Origin: Bacillota bacterium
Lineage (GTDB): Bacteria; Bacillota; Clostridia; Clostridiales; Caloramatoraceae
NCBI GenBank assembly: GCA_023389275.1
Contig: JAEWEN010000110.1
Location: 1 to 6,405, forward strand
Direction of reading: 5' to 3'
DNA length: 6,405 bases
The position numbers and the translations under genes are program-made. Shown one piece after another: positions 1 through 5,060 of the stretch; position 1 is the stretch's first letter, and each line of letters begins with the position of its first letter. The notes under the pieces were generated by a model that was not told where the DNA came from, did not search any database, and worked only from the letters and a program-made list of their open reading frames with translations.

Positions 1-51
1 AAACAAAATAAGAGCTAGCCATAATAAATATGACTAACTCTTATTTTGTTT
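1..51. repeat. Long AT-rich inverted repeat, possible terminator
   Basis: A perfect 14-bp inverted repeat pairs bases 1-14 with 38-51. After one mismatch the stem continues for 3 bp (16-18 with 34-36), leaving a loop of about 15 nt. The right arm is T-rich (TTATTTTGTTTTG), so the structure could end plus-strand transcription entering from the left, or act in both directions between genes. The window begins exactly at the stem, so it may be longer than seen. GC pairs are few, which weakens the terminator reading. Confidence 0.5.
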
Positions 52-334
52 TGAAAATTGTATTTGTTATATTTTGCTTAACCTTTACTTTTACAATCGC
101 TTATAAATTAGCCTGATTTTGAAGCCAAACCACTTTTAGCTATTGTATAGGTTTTGTTAAGTTAGGGTTTTTAGTTACTTGGATTTCTCCTAAAAATATT
201 TTAACATAAATTACATAGGAATATAAAATATCAAATATATTACATATTTACATTTTATATTCCATAAGGTGTTTTTTTGTTACTTTCCTTTAAATTTCTC
301 CTTTTTTCGATAAATTTTTCAACTTTTCGTATCT
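52..334. other. Gene-free AT-rich stretch
   Basis: No credible coding region is seen on either strand. The stretch lies downstream of the minus-strand gene ending at 335. It contains the 218-263 hairpin and several short complementary segments that could nest: CTTAAC 77-82 with GTTAAG 156-161, AAACC 127-131 with GGTTT 150-154, and a 7-bp pair 168-174 with 190-196. Two minus-strand AGGAGAAAT ribosome-site-like words (about 184-190 and 295-301) have no start codon and ORF behind them. It may be untranslated RNA or decayed sequence; I cannot assign it to a known RNA family. Confidence 0.4.
218..263. repeat. Two-tier AT-rich hairpin, possible terminator
   Basis: Bases 218-229 and 252-263 form a perfect 12-bp inverted repeat (GGAATATAAAAT / ATTTTATATTCC). 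Within its loop a second perfect 6-bp pair (233-238 with 244-249) closes a 5-nt loop, giving one 46-nt hairpin with a small internal loop. It lies about 70 bp past the stop of the minus-strand gene at 335, so it may be that gene's terminator or 3' end stabiliser. The bases past the stem on the minus strand are only modestly U-rich. On the plus strand a T7 run starts about 8 nt after the stem. Confidence 0.45.
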
Positions 335-670
335 CTAGTTAAAAATAGATTTTATAGAGTCAAATATGTTTACTAAAGAGTTATCTGTATACCAGTTTAT
401 AACTGTTTCTCTTAGCATTGTTTCTCTTCCTTTATACAGTTTTACTGCATATTTTGAGTATTTTTCTTTTACCGATTCATCTGTTTTTATCTCTTTTATG
501 TACACAGCATCTAATGCTCTTTTTACTTCTTTGTATATGTTTTTGTTATCTGTTAGGGATGATGAAAATAGGATAAGAACAGTAGTTTCTTTAAATTCTT
601 TATTTATGATTTCATACCCTTCACTTATTTTTTCTATAAAAAATTTTTCTGCTGAGTTCATTTTGCTCAT
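335..670 (-). CDS. Small hypothetical protein (111 aa)
   Basis: I do not recognise this protein. It is 111 residues, rich in Lys, Glu and Ile, with no signal peptide, membrane segment or cysteine motif, so it is probably a soluble cytoplasmic protein. The ATG is preceded at a good distance by AGGTGA (6-nt spacer). Further up lies a plausible promoter (TATAAT at 714-709, TTGTTT at 738-733, 18-bp spacer). These signals, and the Lys/Glu-rich composition typical of neighbouring genes, favour this strand over an overlapping plus-strand reading frame. It is divergent from the ferredoxin gene and its -35 lies next to the candidate Fur box, so it may share iron control. The assignment as a real gene is moderately sure; function is unknown. 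Confidence 0.6.
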   Translation of the reverse strand: MSKMNSAEKFFIEKISEGYEIINKEFKETTVLILFSSSLTDNKNIYKEVKRALDAVYIKEIKTDESVKEKYSKYAVKLYKGRETMLRETVINWYTDNSLVNIFDSIKSIFN

Positions 671-708
671 AAACTATCACCTATTTCCTTTTATAACTTA
701 TACTAATT

Positions 709-738
709 ATTATACTCTCAATTTGGGCATTTAAACAA
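709..738 (-). promoter_or_regulatory. Candidate sigma-A promoter for the 111-aa gene
   Basis: On the minus strand a perfect TATAAT (714-709) follows TTGTTT (738-733) with an 18-bp spacer, about 40 bp before the ATG at 670. The -35 matches the consensus at the key TTG. The Fur-like site begins 2 bp upstream of it. Confidence 0.5.
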
Positions 739-795
739 ATGAATATAATTATCATTTAATATATATAAACTTTTCGGTTAAACTATTTTTATAAT
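722..795 (+). promoter_or_regulatory. Possible ferredoxin promoter region
   Basis: Two perfect plus-strand TATAAT hexamers precede the ferredoxin gene. One at 744-749 has TTTGGG at 722-727 (16-bp spacer) and lies under the Fur-like site. The other at 790-795 has only a poor -35 near 767-773 and would leave a very short leader before the AGGAGG. The sequence does not decide which is used. Confidence 0.35.
740..754. promoter_or_regulatory. Candidate Fur box between divergent genes
   Basis: The 15 bases match the 7-1-7 Fur consensus TGATAATnATTATCA at 12 of 14 defined positions, with a perfect right half ATTATCA and two mismatches in the left half. It overlaps a plus-strand TATAAT (744-749) and lies just upstream of the minus-strand -35. 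Binding here could repress one or both genes when iron is sufficient. In very AT-rich DNA such matches can arise by chance, so this is a candidate only. Confidence 0.4.
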
Positions 796-819
796 ATTTT
801 TTATAGGAGGAATTTAATT

Positions 820-1008
820 ATGAAAGCAAATGTTGATCAAGATTTATGTATAGGATGTGGCCTTTGTCCATCTATAGCTCCTGATGTTTTTGACCTTGGG
901 GATAGTGGTAAAGCTCATGCTATTGTAGATACTGTACCAGAAACATCTGAAGATTTAGCTAAGGAAGCAGAATCAAGCTGTCCTGTTGACGCTATTAAAG
1001 TAGATTAA
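820..1008 (+). CDS. Single-cluster [4Fe-4S] ferredoxin
   Basis: This is a small cytoplasmic electron carrier of 62 residues. The N-terminal motif C10-x2-C13-x2-C16-P and the later C54-P supply the four ligands for one [4Fe-4S] cluster. The position where two-cluster clostridial ferredoxins carry a fourth Cys after the first motif is Ala here (A20), so the second cluster has been lost, as in known monocluster bacterial ferredoxins. The chain is acidic, as usual for ferredoxins. The start is fixed by a strong AGGAGG at 805-810, nine bases before the ATG. It stands alone in its transcription unit, bounded by the 1011-1048 terminator. The redox partner cannot be told from the context. A Fur-like site upstream suggests possible iron-dependent control, which would make sense for an iron-rich protein. 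Confidence 0.93.
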   Translation: MKANVDQDLCIGCGLCPSIAPDVFDLGDSGKAHAIVDTVPETSEDLAKEAESSCPVDAIKVD

Positions 1009-1010
1009 TA

Positions 1011-1048
1011 AAATACACCTTAAGTGCAGTAGCATTTAAGGTGTATTT
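1011..1048. terminator. Bidirectional intrinsic terminator
   Basis: Bases 1011-1027 pair with 1032-1048 in a 17-bp stem (one G-T wobble on the plus strand) closed by the tetraloop AGTA. The stem starts 2 bp after the ferredoxin stop and ends 2 bp before the stop of the convergent minus-strand gene. It is followed by TTTG TTT on the plus strand and by TTTTATTAAT on the minus strand, so it can serve both genes. Confidence 0.88.
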
Positions 1049-1050
1049 GT

Positions 1051-1617
1051 TTACTCATTTATTAAAACTAGTTTATCTAGTATTTTTTTTGCTTCAACAG
1101 TAGATTCCATGTCACTTATTTCAATACCTATATATGTATTTAATAGTTTAGGCGTGTTTCTACTTTCTATTATGTTTACTTTTAAGTCATTTGACTTTTC
1201 TTTTATTTTTTCTGCTTTAAGTAAACTTTCTTTGTAATTAACAGCTGAAGAATTTGGAATCTTTATAGCTATAGTGTCTTTTTCTTTTATTAAATCACTT
1301 TTGTTAAACTCAACAAGGTTGTAGTTTATTCCATCCTCTGCATCTTCTTTTAAAGCTTTTTCAATTTCCTCTGAAGACTCTAAATATCCTAAAACCTTTA
1401 CCTTTATGTTTTGTGAAAGTTGATTTCCCATTTCTTTAAGTATATCTTCAACTTCATCTGAGTATTCTTTGTTTGTTGTGTATAGTATTAACCCAGTTAT
1501 ATTTTGATTTGAAACAGATTCACTTTCTATTTTCTCAACTGTATACATAAGATATCCAACAGCAAGTAAACAAAAGGTTACAACTATACCTACTATAAAC
1601 ATTTGATATTTTCTCAA
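1051..1617 (-). CDS. Membrane-anchored extracytoplasmic protein, unknown function
   Basis: I do not recognise the family. The 188-residue chain has a short basic N terminus, one hydrophobic helix (about residues 7-26) and then a charged, Glu/Lys-rich region of about 160 residues predicted to lie outside the membrane. There are no cysteines beyond the one in the helix (C16), no lipobox and no evident catalytic motif. Alternating beta-like (e.g. GLILYTT, IKVKVLGYL) and helical stretches suggest a folded mixed domain rather than a coiled coil. The start is TTG at 1617: AGGAG lies 6 bp upstream, whereas the first in-frame ATG (residue 6) is too far from it. It follows the lipoprotein gene by 58 bp on the same strand with no terminator between, so the two are probably co-transcribed and may act together at the cell surface. 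Confidence 0.78.
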   Translation of the reverse strand: MRKYQMFIVGIVVTFCLLAVGYLMYTVEKIESESVSNQNITGLILYTTNKEYSDEVEDILKEMGNQLSQNIKVKVLGYLESSEEIEKALKEDAEDGINYNLVEFNKSDLIKEKDTIAIKIPNSSAVNYKESLLKAEKIKEKSNDLKVNIIESRNTPKLLNTYIGIEISDMESTVEAKKILDKLVLINE

Positions 1618-1675
1618 ATCCCGCTCCTAAAAGTACTATATAAAATATTTATATGTAAAGAGAGGATTTTTAATG

Positions 1676-2449
1676 CTACTTCTTATATGTTATATGAAAC
1701 TCCCAGTTACCTTTTTTATAGTTTCCTGAAACCTCATATTTGTTTATAGTTTCTTTTGGTGTTTTTACTTCAACCTGTGATTCACATGTTGTGTTACTGT
1801 ATTTTCCTGTTTTTATTTCTATTTTGTAGTCAAATGCTTCTCCTTCTTTTGGGAAGGATACTTTTATTCCATTTGCCTTAACACTATCTAGTATACTTTC
1901 TTGTTCTACTGATGTAATAGATCTTGTAACTGCATGGTCTTTACCTATATCAGCTACAACTTTTTTACCTTGTTTTATACCTTGTTTTTCAATTATTGTG
2001 TTTATAAGTGATGTGTAATACTCAGGTACGTTTTCAAGGTTATCTTTTTTCATTAGCCTTTTTATAAATATATCTTCTATGTTTCTTGATATTCTATACT
2101 TTTCACCATTAAGTCCTATAAGGTTTGCTTCGTCTTTATCTGTAACCCCTGCTATATACTTATAGGTACCAACACTTTTTTCAGGGTTATAAATTTCAAA
2201 TACAAAGTCTGCCTCTAGTCCTGTATCTTCTTTTGCAATTTTTGCTTTCTCTATATATCCTGTAAATCTTGCAATACTTTTTGCATCTGTAATTGTGTAT
2301 CTTCCTTCGTGTCTAGTGTTTGTAATTGATATTCTGTCTATGTTTTGATTTTGAAGACTATTTTTTACTTCTACTGCTGACTTACCACTTGAACATGATG
2401 TAAGTAGTAAAGTCATTAGTAAACCTAGTGATAGTATTACTTTTTTCAA
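1676..2449 (-). CDS. Lipoprotein of unknown function
   Basis: The 257-residue product begins with a lipoprotein signal peptide: MKK, a Leu-rich core, and the lipobox L16-T17-S18-C19, with Cys19 as the expected lipidation site. The mature protein would be tethered to the outer face of the membrane. Residues about 35-130 (from IDRISITNTRH to the ISRNIEDIFI stretch) resemble the small extracytoplasmic domain of YhfM-like lipoproteins of Firmicutes, a tentative likeness from memory. The rest is unassigned, with a C-terminal beta-rich part ending in a WEFHITYKK stretch. The start codon is TTG at 2449, with AGGTGAG 5 bp upstream. It precedes the single-TM protein gene in a likely operon. The TnpB element lies directly upstream, so its native promoter must sit in the short stretch left of the element or be supplied by the element. 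Confidence 0.82.
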   Translation of the reverse strand: MKKVILSLGLLMTLLLTSCSSGKSAVEVKNSLQNQNIDRISITNTRHEGRYTITDAKSIARFTGYIEKAKIAKEDTGLEADFVFEIYNPEKSVGTYKYIAGVTDKDEANLIGLNGEKYRISRNIEDIFIKRLMKKDNLENVPEYYTSLINTIIEKQGIKQGKKVVADIGKDHAVTRSITSVEQESILDSVKANGIKVSFPKEGEAFDYKIEIKTGKYSNTTCESQVEVKTPKETINKYEVSGNYKKGNWEFHITYKK

Positions 2450-2526
2450 TTTATCTCACCTACTTTAGTGTTTTTCCGATACAAAAAACATACACAAATA
2501 TATATATTCGTACATATCTTCACTGT

Positions 2527-2679
2527 GAGTTATCTTATACATAAAAGCTTTCGATTTAACTCTTCCTACTTCATTGTGTCCAATTTTGAAAACTGTAAAT
2601 AGCTATCTACTTTTGTTTGATATAACACTTCATAGGCTTAAATTCCCCAGTATCGATGGGTACATATCTAAAATTTCTT
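2527..2679 (-). ncRNA. Probable omegaRNA (reRNA) scaffold and element right end
   Basis: In this superfamily the guide RNA is made from the 3' end of tnpB and the right end, and the guide itself comes from the flanking DNA. Just past the TnpB stop, on the minus strand, are three pairable elements: CCCA/TGGG with a 7-nt loop (2646-2649, 2657-2660), a 6-bp hairpin with one G-U around AGCT (2595-2610), and a terminal GAGTTA/TAACTC pair (2527-2532 with 2557-2562). There is no coding potential. This matches the position and make-up of an omegaRNA scaffold, but its exact ends and fold are inferred. Confidence 0.5.
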
Positions 2680-3891
2680 TTAATTTGAAATTTCTTTGAT
2701 TAAATAATTTGCTAAATTAATACTTGCATTGTAGTCTCTATCAATACTAAAACCACATTTACATTTATAAATCCTATCATTTAATCTTAACTCTTTCTTT
2801 ATCGCCCCACAATTTGAACATTTTTTGCTACTTGGATAAAATCTATCAGCTTCCACAAATTCGATACCATACTTCTTGCACTTATATTTAATTTGTCTTT
2901 TAAATTCATATAAGCATTGATTTTGAATTGCCTTAGATAAATGTTTATTTTTCATCATACCTTTTATATTTAATGCTTCCATTACTACTCTGAAAGGTTT
3001 GGTTTTCACGATTTCAGAACTTGTTTGATGTAAATAATTAGTTCGAATATTTGCGATTCTACGATAAATTCCTTGAATAGTTTTAAGTTGTTTCTGATAG
3101 TTTTTACACTCTTTAAGTGAACGAATATATTTAAAAGACTTCAATTTACCTTTTTTATCTCCACTTTTATAATATATTTTATCAATAATATTATCTTCTC
3201 TCATACGTGAAAAACTTCTCATCTCTCTTTTAAGTTTCTTTTCAAGCCTTTTTATCTCTTTACTTTTATTAATACTCTTATAAGTTTTACCATTTGAACA
3301 TATTGCTAAATCTTTTACTCCCACATCAATTCCTAAGGAATCATTTGTAAGTTTATGTTCTTTATGTTCAATTTCTATACCAAAAGATATATACCAATAC
3401 TTTCCATCATATTTAATACGTGGATTTTTATAATTACCTTTTATTTTTGGCATAGATTCAGATGTCTCGACTACTCCTATTTTTTCTCCTCTAAAATGAA
3501 ATCCATCAATTCTTTTTAAAGACTCATAATTTACATAAAAGCTTGGAGTAGATTTATGTTTGGACTTAAATTTTGGCTTATCAGCAAGCTTATTAAAGTA
3601 TTTGCTATAAGCGTCTTTTGCATCCTTAACACCTTGCTTCATTACATTGCTTCCAACCTCTTTTAACCATGTATGAGTAGTTGGTTTTAATACATTGTTA
3701 ATATATTTTCTTATCTCACCATCACTTATAAATCTTTTTCCTCTTTTACCATTATCTAAATATGATTGATAAACTTCATTTTGTGTACCTATAAAATAAT
3801 TGTATGACCATCTAGCTACACCTGCTGATTTCCAAAATAATATTTCTTGTTCTTTTGTTGGCTTTAGTTTAATTTTCTTACCTATTATCAA
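2680..3891 (-). CDS. tnpB: TnpB RNA-guided nuclease of IS200/IS605 family
   Basis: TnpB proteins are RNA-guided DNA nucleases, ancestors of Cas12, that use an RNA from the element's right end and help retain it at its donor site. The 403-residue protein is full length for the family. The N-terminal helix-turn-helix/OrfB segment (KLKPTKEQE, residues 8-16) is followed by the RuvC motifs: G-I-D189 (first Asp), V-V-M-E305 (Glu) and D384-R-D386-x-N-A-S (last Asp). A zinc finger sits between the last two (C358-x2-C361, C377-x-C379). All expected catalytic and zinc residues are present, so it looks active. A Lys-rich insert of about 35 residues (230-265) separates the first two RuvC motifs. The start is TTG at 3891, with AGGTGA 6 bp upstream. 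The element's own RNA lies immediately downstream. No TnpA partner is present here. Confidence 0.93.
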   Translation of the reverse strand: MIIGKKIKLKPTKEQEILFWKSAGVARWSYNYFIGTQNEVYQSYLDNGKRGKRFISDGEIRKYINNVLKPTTHTWLKEVGSNVMKQGVKDAKDAYSKYFNKLADKPKFKSKHKSTPSFYVNYESLKRIDGFHFRGEKIGVVETSESMPKIKGNYKNPRIKYDGKYWYISFGIEIEHKEHKLTNDSLGIDVGVKDLAICSNGKTYKSINKSKEIKRLEKKLKREMRSFSRMREDNIIDKIYYKSGDKKGKLKSFKYIRSLKECKNYQKQLKTIQGIYRRIANIRTNYLHQTSSEIVKTKPFRVVMEALNIKGMMKNKHLSKAIQNQCLYEFKRQIKYKCKKYGIEFVEADRFYPSSKKCSNCGAIKKELRLNDRIYKCKCGFSIDRDYNASINLANYLIKEISN

Positions 3892-3967
3892 TGCTTTTCA
3901 CCTCATCAATCAAACATTTGGTTTTCTTGGAATGTGAACCATATAATCTGCTAACAAAAACAATTCA

Positions 3968-3981
3968 TACGCTTTAGCATA
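3968..3981 (-). repeat. Left-end hairpin of the TnpB element
   Basis: The minus strand can form TATGC / GCGTA (one G-T pair) around TAAA. The pairing works on the minus strand but has a C-A mismatch on the plus strand, as expected for strand-specific single-stranded recognition by a HUH TnpA. It lies about 80 bp before the tnpB start. The stem is short, so confidence is limited. Confidence 0.4.
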
Positions 3982-4002
3982 AATATAAGTATTACATATT
4001 TA

Positions 4003-4539
4003 TCATACCAATTTTTTTCCCATCATATAAATGTCATATACTTTACCTGAAACAATCATAGCATTTGAAATTTTGCCTTCTATTTGAAAACCGTATTTTA
4101 AATAAAGTGCTATTGCAGGTATATTATCTTCTTTAACTAAAAGGTCTATTTTTTTAGTTATTCCGTTTAGTTTAGCCCACTTTAAAAAATGCTCCATTAA
4201 TGTAGAGCCTATTCCCATACCCCAATAATCTTGAAGTACAGCAATTCCCATTTCTCCTCTATGTTCAAGTCTTTTTCTACTTGATGATATAAAGGTTAAT
4301 GAAGCTACTATTTTTCCGTCAAGTATGCCAACAAAAAAACATGAGCTTTTAGCATCTTTTATTCTGCTAATGTATGCATATTGCTGGTCATATGTCATGT
4401 AGTATTCACCTTTTGCATATGAAAAGTTGTCACTTTCTCCTGCAACTTGATTTGATATATTTAAAATTTCTTCTGTATCTTCAACTACTGCTTTTCTAAT
4501 GGTCAAGGATTTTCCGTTTTTTAATGTGTATAAATACAT
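4003..4539 (-). CDS. GNAT family N-acetyltransferase
   Basis: The 178-residue protein is a complete GNAT-fold enzyme that would transfer an acetyl group from acetyl-CoA to an amine; the substrate is not evident. The acetyl-CoA binding motif A is seen at about residues 97-115, with the pyrophosphate loop Q103-D-Y-W-G-M-G-I-G-S. Motif B follows at about 138-151 (DNIPAIALYLKYGF), the usual N-x-x-A-x-x-L-Y-x-x-x-G-F. The N-terminal TIRKAVVEDTEEI segment is the normal first strand and helix. It looks most like the RimJ/RimL-type or general GNAT group. The start ATG at 4539 has AAGGAGAG a few bases upstream. It follows the membrane protein gene by 13 bp, so the two form an operon, with the ribosome site in the gap. 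The stop codon is close to the left end of the TnpB element. Confidence 0.9.
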   Translation of the reverse strand: MYLYTLKNGKSLTIRKAVVEDTEEILNISNQVAGESDNFSYAKGEYYMTYDQQYAYISRIKDAKSSCFFVGILDGKIVASLTFISSSRKRLEHRGEMGIAVLQDYWGMGIGSTLMEHFLKWAKLNGITKKIDLLVKEDNIPAIALYLKYGFQIEGKISNAMIVSGKVYDIYMMGKKLV

Positions 4540-4552
4540 TGTCTCTCCTTTT

Positions 4553-4948
4553 CTAAATTATATTAAATGCTCTCTCTACTATAAATCCTACAAGAATAAG
4601 TGTTAGTCCACTAAGTGATATAACAAGCCCTGTAACAAATGGGTTGTCATCTTCATAGGTTTCCCTTCCTGCAAGACTTTCTTCATAATCAGGCTTTTTC
4701 ATTAAAAACGCCTCTCCCATCATTTTTCTATATATTCCTTTTTGACTATAAGGTCTTCTATATAAAGATGGAATAGATGTTACCATAACTAAAACTCCAA
4801 TTAAATAATAAAAAAGATTAAGATTATGTGTTATTTCTCTTCCTTTTGCAAGGTTAACTATTAAAGCAATTATAAATATTACAGGTATTAAAACTGCTTC
4901 TAAAATAAAATAAAGCTTTAATCTTGTTTTTAAATTCTTCTTATCCAT
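4553..4948 (-). CDS. Small three-helix membrane protein, unknown function
   Basis: I do not recognise the family. The 131-residue protein has three likely transmembrane helices at about residues 12-34, 44-61 and 104-124. A polar loop of about 40 residues joins the last two. It is rich in basic residues at first (SLYRRPYSQKGIYRKMM) and acidic before the third helix (ESLAGRETYEDD), which would place the basic side of the loop in the cytoplasm. There are no cysteines or clear motifs. AAGGA lies 8-9 bases before the ATG, and a good extended -10 promoter lies upstream. It is the first gene of a two-gene unit with the acetyltransferase. Confidence 0.75.
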   Translation of the reverse strand: MDKKNLKTRLKLYFILEAVLIPVIFIIALIVNLAKGREITHNLNLFYYLIGVLVMVTSIPSLYRRPYSQKGIYRKMMGEAFLMKKPDYEESLAGRETYEDDNPFVTGLVISLSGLTLILVGFIVERAFNII

Positions 4949-4981
4949 TGTAAATTCCTTTCCAAGTATTTAGACTTTATT

Positions 4982-4990
4982 ATTATATCA
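4982..4990 (-). promoter_or_regulatory. Extended -10 promoter for the membrane protein/GNAT operon
   Basis: The minus strand reads TGATATAAT, a perfect TGn plus TATAAT extended -10, about 34 bp before the ATG at 4948. The -35 region about 17 bp upstream is only AT-rich, which is allowed for extended -10 promoters. It lies right after the terminator of the preceding gene, as expected for a new transcription unit. Confidence 0.65.
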
Positions 4991-5010
4991 CATTATGGTT
5001 TTTTAATAAT

Positions 5011-5053
5011 AAAAAAGGCTGTCTAATTAGATTTAATATCCAAACTAGACAGC
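5011..5053 (-). terminator. Intrinsic terminator of the His-rich protein gene
   Basis: On the minus strand a stem of GCTGTCTAG paired with TTAGACAGC (one G-U), a bulged T, and an inner TTGGAT / ATCTAA pair close a 5-nt loop. The stem is followed by CC and a run of six T (5016-5011). It begins 8 bp after the stop codon at 5061, a textbook rho-independent terminator. Confidence 0.9.
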
Positions 5054-5060
5054 TTCTATT

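Larger units (their letters stand above)
2500..4000 (-). mobile_element. TnpB-only IS200/IS605-type element (approximate ends)
   Basis: The element consists of a full-length TnpB gene flanked by short non-coding ends with imperfect hairpins: left end 3968-3981 (minus-strand TATGC / GCGTA with loop TAAA) and right end 2527-2562. No TnpA (Tyr transposase) gene is seen in the window, so it would need TnpA from elsewhere to move, as for the IS1341-type group. Insertions of this superfamily make no target duplication, so the exact ends cannot be read from one copy; the given limits are estimates. It lies between the acetyltransferase stop (4003) and the lipoprotein start (2449) without breaking either gene. 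Confidence 0.7.

Noticed and set aside
52..217. Riboswitch or T-box leader
   Set aside because: No conserved riboswitch core or T-box motif was found, and no gene follows on either strand in the right position.
366..734. Plus-strand ORF of 122 aa opposite the 111-aa gene
   Set aside because: It has no good ribosome site, its Phe/Ser-rich composition is typical of the antisense of a Lys/Glu-rich gene, and the minus strand has a promoter and AGGTGA.
2500..2700. IStron (group I intron plus TnpB), known from Clostridioides
   Set aside because: The space before tnpB is only about 110 bp, too short for the group I intron that IStrons carry at that end.
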